From NCBI GenBank assembly GCA_006386115.1, contig VFIW01000194.1, positions 1 to 11,458 on the forward strand: DNA of 11,458 bases, given 5' to 3'. The translations under genes were made by a program, and so were the position numbers. This DNA is from Globisporangium splendens. Taxonomy: Eukaryota > Oomycota > Peronosporomycetes > Pythiales > Pythiaceae. Positions 6,656 to 11,458 of the stretch are shown here, one piece after another. The notes below the pieces were generated by a model. That model saw nothing but the letters and a program-made list of their open reading frames with translations, had not been told where the DNA came from and made no database searches. Position 1 is the first letter of the stretch. Every line of letters begins with the position of its first letter.

Positions 6656-7673
6656 ATGACAGCAGTGGACCACCTTTGGTGCTCGCACGAAGACGCTCTC
6701 GAAGTGGACGTCTTTCCATACAATTACGAAATCGAGCAACCTGTTGTGGCTGAATCCTGCGATGCGGATCTTGTGCAGCTGGAGATACAAGCCCTACGTA
6801 CTAGCAAGAAGGGACAAGACACGACGTTGGAGGCAGCGATCCAGCAAGAGAAAGAGCAAGCACAAGAGCAAGTCCAACCTGTTGCAGAGCTAGCGAAGAA
6901 GAGTGAGCCGGACAGTTCACTGTTGTGCAACGATTGCCACTCAGACACTTCAACGTGCGCATCCTCTGACGAAGACGACGGAGAAGAAGAAGTTGATGAT
7001 GTGGGTGAACGTGAATTGAAGCTCATGCTCGAACGCGTGCAGCAGATTAAAAAGATCACACAACAATCTCGACACAAGCGGCAAACTCGAAAGAAAACGG
7101 TAGCAAAAGCAGCAACACCCACAGCCGCAGCACTACGCCCTCCAAAACCATCACTTGACGCTTCATACCCTGATGTCTGTGCACCAATACGCTTGCGCAA
7201 TACCACAAATACGTTGTGGCATTGGTCAGTTTTTTCTGGGTTTGCTGTTGATATCACCCCTCCGGAACTCGGTTTCCTTGGCAAGAGCATTGATCTGACT
7301 GAAGCCGAAGTATGCAACGGAGTGCTTTGTGTGCTGAGTGAAGAGATGTAAGTTTTGAGCGAGAGATACTATTAAATAAACCGATTTTAGTTGTCAAGAG
7401 GCACAGTTGTAGAGAAAAAAGAGAGAGAGAGAGATTGCATAGTTTAGATCTATGCGAGAACTGCAAAGGTCTGACAGCTTGCTAGACGTCTTGATCCGTG
7501 ATCGACTATTCTCTCATGAATTTCGCGCTCTGCTAAAGTTGTCACCAAAGTTCCAGCTGCGACACCGTAGTTTTGGCTGCACGGGAGAAAAAAGCAAGTA
7601 TATTTACTACGACATTTTTGTTGTTGATGATAAAACACAATTCCCTGCGACTCGTACGCGACGCCAGCTCTAG
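6656..7673 (+). CDS. Unknown acidic, coiled-coil-like protein, two exons
   Basis: I do not recognise this protein. Proposed model: 6656-7347 joined to 7448-7673, 305 aa. Exon 1 starts MTAVDHLWCSHEDALEVDVF, then has a Glu/Gln-rich helical stretch (EKEQAQEQVQ), an acidic Ser/Asp/Glu patch (SSDEDDGEEEVDDVGE), a helix ELKLMLERVQQIKKI and a basic run SRHKRQTRKK. It finally becomes globular (TLWHWSVFSGFAVDITPPEL). Exon 2 continues SMRELQRSDSLLDVLIRDRL and ends YDIFVVDDKTQFPATRTRRQL. An in-frame ATG at 6608 would add 16 hydrophobic residues (MLAFVIFAFVTFALAR) resembling a signal anchor; that stretch is also a repetitive TTCGTGA/TTCGCG sequence and may be leader. A single-exon reading stops at 7351. 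Acidic and basic patches suggest a nuclear protein, but no function can be assigned. Confidence 0.6.
7348..7447 (+). other. Predicted 100-nt intron whose donor overlaps a stop codon
   Basis: Donor GAGAT|GTAAGT is a perfect consensus; its GTAA also forms the in-frame stop ATG TAA. The acceptor GCATAGTTTAG|ATC at 7447 restores the frame as ATA TCT ATG CGA. The other AGs I tested (7390, 7412, the GA run at 7421-7434, 7442) break the frame or meet TAG at 7440-7442 or before, leaving 7447 as the workable choice. The tract before the acceptor is purine-rich (a GA repeat), which is a weakness. ACTATTAAAT is a possible branch region. Confidence 0.6.
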
Positions 7674-7716
7674 TTTGCATACTACCTGTGCACATCAGGA
7701 GAAACCCCGCCCGTGT

Positions 7717-8874
7717 TTACCGCGGCAAAAACTCCCAGAGACCATTTTCTGAAGCATACACCATTCCCTTTTCAGAAAATCCTTCATTCCGATTCGCGTA
7801 CATCCATTTTAGCACCTCCAAGTTACCGTTTTTAGCTGCTTCGTCCATCGCAGCCGTCGTGCACCCTTCCTTTCGATTCTCATGTAGCCACTTAACGACT
7901 TCAAGATGGCCATTTGCAGCCGCCCTATTCATTGCCAGTGCCGTACACCCTTCCTGTCGATTCTCGTGGAGCCACTTCACAGTCTCTAAATGTCCATTCG
8001 AAGCTGCTCGATTCATGGCGTGCTTTGAGCAGCCTTCACTTCGATTTTCATGCAACCATTTAACCACTTCCAGGTGACCTCCTTGAGCTGCGGAGTCCAT
8101 CGCATCGGACGTGCATCCTTCTGTACGATTCTCATGGAACCACGTGATAACGTCAATGTGACCAGCGAGGGCTGCGCGATTCATCGCCCATTTCGAGCAA
8201 CCTTCTGTGCGATTCGCATGCAGCCACTTCACGACGTCAAGGTGGCCACTCTGAGCCGCATAGTCCATTGCTGCCGTTGTACACCCTTCCGATCGATTCT
8301 CGTGGAGCCATTGTACAATCTCTAAATGACCAAATTGGGCTGCGCGGTTCATAGCTTCAACCGTGCACTCTCTCGGGCGATGTATGTGCAGCCATTTCAG
8401 CACGTCGACTTGACCATGCCTTGCAGCGCCGCCCATAAGACACGATTTGAAGCCTTTCATATTTTCTGCATTTTCATGAAGCCATTGAAGCACAGCCAGA
8501 TGACCAGAACACGCCGCTGCAAACATCGAATCGGCCACCTCGATATCAGGTCGCGCCGTCAAAACCCACCGGACCACGCTCATCATTCCACGCTGCGCTG
8601 CAGCCTTCAGGACATGCTTGAATCTCATCGCCGTGTCGTACTCTTGATCACCGCGGTATTCCAGGTCGACGAGTTTCAGCACCCTCGCGTTTCCTGAAGC
8701 ATAATGTCCCAATATCCTGTCCAAGAGCACCACATCTTCCAGCATGACCGCTCTCTCAAGAGAATGTGAGACAGACATATCGGCGAACGCGTCAATGAGA
8801 GCAATCACATGCGGTAGTCCTGTGAGAGCGCTGCGCTCGCGACATACCGCTTCAACGGCCATCAACGCGCGCAT
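7717..8874 (-). CDS. Ankyrin-repeat protein, oomycete 28-residue type
   Basis: 385 aa. Ankyrin repeats form a solenoid for protein binding; the partner is unknown. The N-terminus (about 1-82) is non-repetitive, with LTGLPHVIALIDAFADMSVS, a start pattern I associate with large oomycete ankyrin families. From about residue 84 to the end there are ten repeats plus a partial one. The core ones are exactly 28 residues with the pattern M(N/D)xAAxxGHLEVVKWLHENR followed by xEGCTxxA. Conserved features are AA, GHL, VVKWLHENR and EGC. The last repeat degenerates to MVYASENGLWEFLPR. No signal peptide, membrane segment or catalytic domain is seen. The ATG at 8874 is the first in frame with the repeats. 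The gene converges on its neighbour, with 43 bp between the two stops. Confidence 0.88.
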   Translation of the reverse strand: MRALMAVEAVCRERSALTGLPHVIALIDAFADMSVSHSLERAVMLEDVVLLDRILGHYASGNARVLKLVDLEYRGDQEYDTAMRFKHVLKAAAQRGMMSVVRWVLTARPDIEVADSMFAAACSGHLAVLQWLHENAENMKGFKSCLMGGAARHGQVDVLKWLHIHRPRECTVEAMNRAAQFGHLEIVQWLHENRSEGCTTAAMDYAAQSGHLDVVKWLHANRTEGCSKWAMNRAALAGHIDVITWFHENRTEGCTSDAMDSAAQGGHLEVVKWLHENRSEGCSKHAMNRAASNGHLETVKWLHENRQEGCTALAMNRAAANGHLEVVKWLHENRKEGCTTAAMDEAAKNGNLEVLKWMYANRNEGFSEKGMVYASENGLWEFLPR

Positions 8875-9427
8875 CTTGCAGCGTCCTTCCTTTCCTCTGT
8901 CAGCACTTCAAATCGCACTTTTCCGTTTAAAATCGGTTCTTCCCGACAAGCTTGAGTAATAACTTGAACCAGTATACTGAGCAGGCACTTCAGCAATAAA
9001 AAGGCACGCCAACGACCAACACTAAATGCATGGTAACGTGCATGCACGTGCATGGCTCCAAAAGAGACGACCCAAATATCTTTAATAAAGACGTTTTGAC
9101 CATGGATGGGTCCACCGTCGTGCCATGCACAGACGGGAAATTCTGAAAGGAAAAACGATCTCGAAGCTGAGCAGGTAAAACCTCTATTGGTTTAAAAGTG
9201 TTCTATGCAATATTGAAGGATTCGTACTGAGCAAAGCTGTCAGGAAAGCAATGCAACAGTGCACCAGTACCCGAATAAGATCAGAACTCTGAGTCCTTCT
9301 CGATCCCATCCAATGAAACACATCATTTCAAAATCTGAATCTGTCCGAGTCCAACCAATGATTTGAGCCATTTCAAAAATTTGTGTTCAGCTTCAGGATT
9401 TCACACTTGTCAAACGAATGGGTTTAG
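8875..9427. other. Non-coding region upstream of the ankyrin gene
   Basis: No supported gene. It should hold the ankyrin gene promoter. It contains a perfect 14-bp palindrome ACGTGCATGCACGT (9036-9049) within a run of TGCATG/CACGTG motifs. A loose internal duplication in 9306-9385 shows CCAATGA and CATTTCAAAA twice. Confidence 0.5.
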
Positions 9428-9507
9428 ATGCTGTCCTGTTTCAAAACGAACCCCACAAATTTCGTAGAAATTTGAGGGGTTATGTTTTCAAATATGGACA
9501 GCAACAT
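9428..9507. repeat. Long imperfect hairpin (foldback)
   Basis: The left arm (9428-9463) and right arm (9467-9507) are reverse complements around a 3-nt loop GTA. The inner stem AACCCCACAAATTTC / GAAATTTGAGGGGTT has one mismatch in 15. The pairing continues outward through TTTCAAAAC/GTTTTCAAA (one mismatch) to GCTGTCC/GGACAGC. Total length is about 80 nt. It could be a recent foldback duplication, a small-RNA precursor or part of a non-autonomous element; nothing in the sequence decides. Confidence 0.75.
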
Positions 9508-9708
9508 GCCGCTATCCACAAATCCGTCTGAGGTCTAGTTCTCGAGATATAACGAAAAATCTTCAACATTGTCTCATATCTCAAAATCTGACCCCACGAT
9601 CTCTCTCAAAATATCACCATCGAATTCTACGCCTTTGAAAACCCCATATCCGAAAGTTTTAGAAAAGTTAGGTATCTGGTGCTGAGCTATGGCCATCCAT
9701 TCATTTCT

Positions 9709-9911
9709 GCTACCTACTGGATTAGGCTATATCGAAAGTATTGACTTCTGCTATATCGAGTACTGAGTTAGGCGATGTGAAGAGTATTGAATTAAGCTAT
9801 CAAAATGTAATGTTTTAGGACATCTTGATCTCTTGATTTATGACATATATTATGTACTGAAGTAAGCCATCTTGAGGAATGGTTTAGGACATAATACGAG
9901 TTGTTTCTAGG
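9709..9911. repeat. Degenerate tandem repeat, 22-24 bp period
   Basis: Eight to nine diverged units with starts near 9709, 9726, 9750, 9772, 9796, 9820, 9843, 9866 and 9889. Typical forms are GCTATATCGAGTACTGAG followed by TTAG, and GCCATCTTGAGGAATGG followed by TTTAGG. The shared skeleton is (G/A)C(T/A)AT, then a variable middle, then a TTAG/TTAA-type end. The divergence suggests an old minisatellite. Confidence 0.6.
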
Positions 9912-9982
9912 ACACACAGTGTGCCCACCCAGGATCGAACATGGATTGATTGAGGATGTTCCCAAAGCATCGAGTGATACAA

Positions 9983-10006
9983 GGGTAGGGTTTAGGGACC
10001 CTAAAC
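9983..10006. repeat. Telomere-like head-to-head motif
   Basis: GGGTAGGG is followed by GTTTAGGGACCCTAAAC, an 8-bp perfect inverted repeat around a single A. TTTAGGG is the plant-type telomere repeat also reported for oomycetes. Only one unit is present on each side, so chance is possible. Confidence 0.4.
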
Positions 10007-10063
10007 AGGTCATCGAAGTATAGTGAAGTCCAGATAAACCGGAGCACGCATCTCGGCTTCTCC

Positions 10064-10182
10064 ATGTCGTGACCTTTTTGGCTCGGATTTCCTATTTCAA
10101 TGCTCCGTGTCATGTCTGCGGTTCTTTTTTTCGCAAAAATGTCGTGACCTTTTTGGCTCGGAATTGCTAATAAACTGCTCCG
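10064..10182. repeat. 44-bp direct duplication
   Basis: Two copies, 10064-10107 and 10139-10182, offset by 75 bp. Their first 24 bases are identical (beginning ATGTCGTGACC and running through TTTTTGGCTCGGA), and both end TGCTCCG, with a diverged middle. A reverse-oriented CGGAGCA lies at 10040-10046. Confidence 0.85.
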
Positions 10183-10403
10183 AATACAAATGTCAAGTCA
10201 TGTTGCTCACATACAAAAAAAAACAACAAGTCACTGGGTTTCGTGCGAGGGTTTACCGTACTGTCGAACAGAAAATAAAACACCAACAGCCAATCAAAAC
10301 ACTGCATTCACAAACCCTCGCCAATCCGAGTCGAGAGACCTGCACTACACTTGCAAAGAGTATACCATACAAAAAAACAAGTGACTTTTGGACAGAAAAA
10401 GGA

Positions 10404-10716
10404 CACGACACCATACAAACTACAAGTCACTGGGTTTAGCAGCACACCATACAAACATCAAGTCACTGCACCACATACAAACTCCAAGTCACTGGGTTCA
10501 GCAGCACACCATACAAACTCCAAGTCACTACACCACATACAAACTCCAAGTCACTGGGTTCAGCAGCACACCATACAAACTCCAAGTCACTACACCACAT
10601 ACAAACTCCAAGTCACTGGGCTCAGCAGCACACCATACAAACTCCAAGTCACTGCACCACATACAAACTCCAAGTCACTGGGTTTAGCAGCACACCATAC
10701 AAACATCAAGTCATCC
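10404..10716. repeat. 62-bp minisatellite built from two half units
   Basis: Four full units start at 10446, 10508, 10570 and 10632, with partial units before (from about 10404) and after (10694-10716). Each contains CATACAAACTCCAAGTCACT twice, followed by ACACCA in the first half and GGGTTCAGCAGCAC in the second. Units differ by only a few substitutions. The first full unit and the trailing partial one share the variant ACATCAAG. Diverged relatives of the half unit lie upstream (10209-10240, 10365-10390). The period is not a multiple of 3, so the open frame through it rotates among three peptide patterns and is not credible as a protein. Confidence 0.95.
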
Positions 10717-10959
10717 TCACGAGCTGAAACTTTGGTCAACGGTGCAACAAAACACGGCGAATCCGAATACAGTAGTGTGCGACAAAGAAAGTGCAGTGCA
10801 CCTCCAAGAATGCATACTCTGCGTTCGTGCTGCCTACGACGTGGGTCACTATACCCACACTGGTACAACGACATGGTCGTATGTAGTTTGATGTGGGGAA
10901 TCCGAATATGAAGTCGTATGTCATAAAAAGCGCAGTCTAGGTGTTGGTTTTATTGCAAT
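10717..10959. other. Non-coding spacer
   Basis: No gene is supported. It contains GAATCCGAATA twice (near 10759 and 10901) and a small hairpin, GTGGGT-CACTAT-ACCCAC (about 10840-10857). Confidence 0.4.
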
Positions 10960-11125
10960 CCGACAAATGTGTGTGTAAGTCGGCAGTTTTGAGTGTGTGG
11001 TTATGGTAGAAGGCGTGGCGAGTGCTTGTGTGTGAAGTGAGTGTTGTTGAAGGTGATCGTGTGTGCGTTGTGTGTGAAGTGAAGTACCAAGTTTAAAGAT
11101 TTGACAGTCACACGTTTTCATTCCA

Positions 11126-11193
11126 GCATGGTGCAGTGGTTTGCAGTTGAGTTTCCAAGCCTGAGGTCACTGGTTCGAATCCCGCCGCGTGCA
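11126..11193 (+). ncRNA. tRNA-like sequence, copy 1 (degenerate tRNA or tRNA-derived element)
   Basis: It contains an RNA polymerase III A box (TGGTGCAGTGG) and B box (GGTTCGAATCC) at tRNA-like spacing, and a partial acceptor match (GCATG with CGTGC). The D-arm can pair at three of four positions. The anticodon and T stems pair poorly, and at 68 nt it is shorter than a normal cytosolic tRNA, so I call it tRNA-like rather than a tRNA. A T5 run follows at 11197-11201. Confidence 0.5.
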
Positions 11194-11196
11194 AAA

Positions 11197-11201
11197 TTTT
11201 T
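11197..11201 (+). terminator. RNA polymerase III T-run terminator, copy 1
   Basis: TTTTT four bases after the tRNA-like core, in the place expected for Pol III termination. Confidence 0.45.
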
Positions 11202-11339
11202 GATCCGACTTTCAATTGATATCTGTCTGTGGGGTATGTGGTGCGTGCGTGAGGTGTGTAGTGTGTGTGTGGCGTGTGTGGAGTGTGTGGTGTGGTGGGA
11301 TCAAGTTCGTGTGTGGGACTTTTGATTATGTAGACTCCA

Positions 11340-11407
11340 GTTTGGTGCAGTGGTTTACTGTTGAGTTTCCGAGCCAGAGGTCTTGGGTTCGAGACCCGGC
11401 GTGTGCA
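11340..11407 (+). ncRNA. tRNA-like sequence, copy 2
   Basis: A 68-nt core colinear with copy 1, including an identical TGGTGCAGTGG A box and GTTGAGTTTCC. Its B box is GGTTCGAGACC, and a proper T-arm forms (TTGGG/CCCGG around TTCGAGA). The 5' GTTTGG does not pair with the 3' CGTGTGC, so no normal acceptor stem forms. A T6 run follows. Conserved internal promoters and terminator, with a degenerate body, suit a Pol III-transcribed tRNA-derived RNA or a SINE head. Confidence 0.5.
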
Positions 11408-11410
11408 TAC

Positions 11411-11416
11411 TTTTTT
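11411..11416 (+). terminator. RNA polymerase III T-run terminator, copy 2
   Basis: TTTTTT three bases after the second tRNA-like core, matching the position of the T-run behind copy 1. Confidence 0.5.
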
Positions 11417-11458
11417 GTCTGACTTTTGGTGCTTTATGCGTATGACGTGTGTGGCGAG

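Larger units (their letters stand above)
10960..11458. repeat. GT-rich tandem array carrying tRNA-like cores
   Basis: GT-rich plus-strand spacer (TGTGTG, GTGTGG) containing two homologous segments about 214 bp apart. Homology runs from CCAG just upstream of each tRNA-like core to GACTTT beyond its T-run. The window ends in GTGTGGCGAG, a string also found about 25 bp before the tRNA-Ser-like gene at 1173, so another tRNA may follow outside the window; GT-rich composition makes this weak. Confidence 0.65.

Noticed and set aside
8862..9053. 63-codon minus-strand frame just upstream of the ankyrin start
   Set aside because: Different frame, overlaps the ankyrin start, and the ankyrin N-terminus is already complete; most likely 5' UTR.
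9905..9985. Possible minus-strand tRNA (acceptor-like CCTACCC with GGGTGGG, and TTCGATCC)
   Set aside because: No D-arm or anticodon stem folds and the T-stem has mismatches; two short complementary patches are not enough.
10404..10716. CRISPR-like array
   Set aside because: Repeats are directly tandem with no unique spacers, and the context is eukaryotic.
10351..10911. 186-codon open frame across the minisatellite
   Set aside because: Peptide pattern is produced by a 62-bp repeat rotating through three frames; no start context or domain.
11101..11422. Short plus-strand frames over the tRNA-like array
   Set aside because: They translate GT-rich spacer and Pol III-type sequences; no protein-like features.

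Overview
The window looks like nuclear DNA of a filamentous eukaryote, most likely an oomycete (Stramenopila). The evidence is short GT-AG introns, an oomycete-like initiator (TCATTTTCC, 6554-6562), a 28-residue ankyrin-repeat protein of the kind expanded in oomycetes, and two ordinary eukaryotic housekeeping genes. The species cannot be named from the sequence. Nothing indicates bacterial, plasmid or viral DNA.

Layout. 1-2360: two copies of a ~1.1 kb tandem unit, each with a (TGTC)n microsatellite, a GC-richer block, a GT-rich stretch and a tRNA-Ser(CGA)-like gene. The first tRNA copy is full length but full of single-base indels; the second is clean but cut off in its T-arm. 2358-3172 (minus): the 5' part of an ISWI-class chromatin-remodelling ATPase. 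It has one 77-nt intron and stops abruptly exactly where the second tRNA stops, just before the Walker A motif. 3173-3569: spacer with promoter-like motifs. 3570-5582 (minus): NOP9, a Pumilio-repeat nucleolar 18S rRNA biogenesis factor. 5583-6553: non-coding, with one distant inverted repeat. 6656-7673 (plus): a two-exon gene for an unknown acidic, coiled-coil-like protein; its 5' splice site overlaps an in-frame stop. 7717-8874 (minus): the ankyrin-repeat protein, tail-to-tail with the previous gene at only 43 bp.

8875-11458 contains no convincing protein gene but is rich in repeats. They are a ~80-bp foldback hairpin, a degenerate 22-24-bp tandem repeat, a head-to-head telomere-like palindrome, a duplicated 44-bp segment, a 62-bp minisatellite built from two half units, and a tandem pair of tRNA-like sequences. 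Each tRNA-like copy has RNA polymerase III A and B boxes and a T-run terminator, in GT-rich spacer.

The protein genes do not form a pathway. ISWI and NOP9 are neighbouring nuclear housekeeping genes on the same strand; the other two look like lineage-specific genes. The observations most worth checking are the ISWI/tRNA breakpoint (real rearrangement or assembly chimera), the tRNA-like tandem array at the right end, the stop-codon-overlapping intron, and the long hairpin at 9428-9507. I saw no clear evidence of an undescribed multi-gene system.
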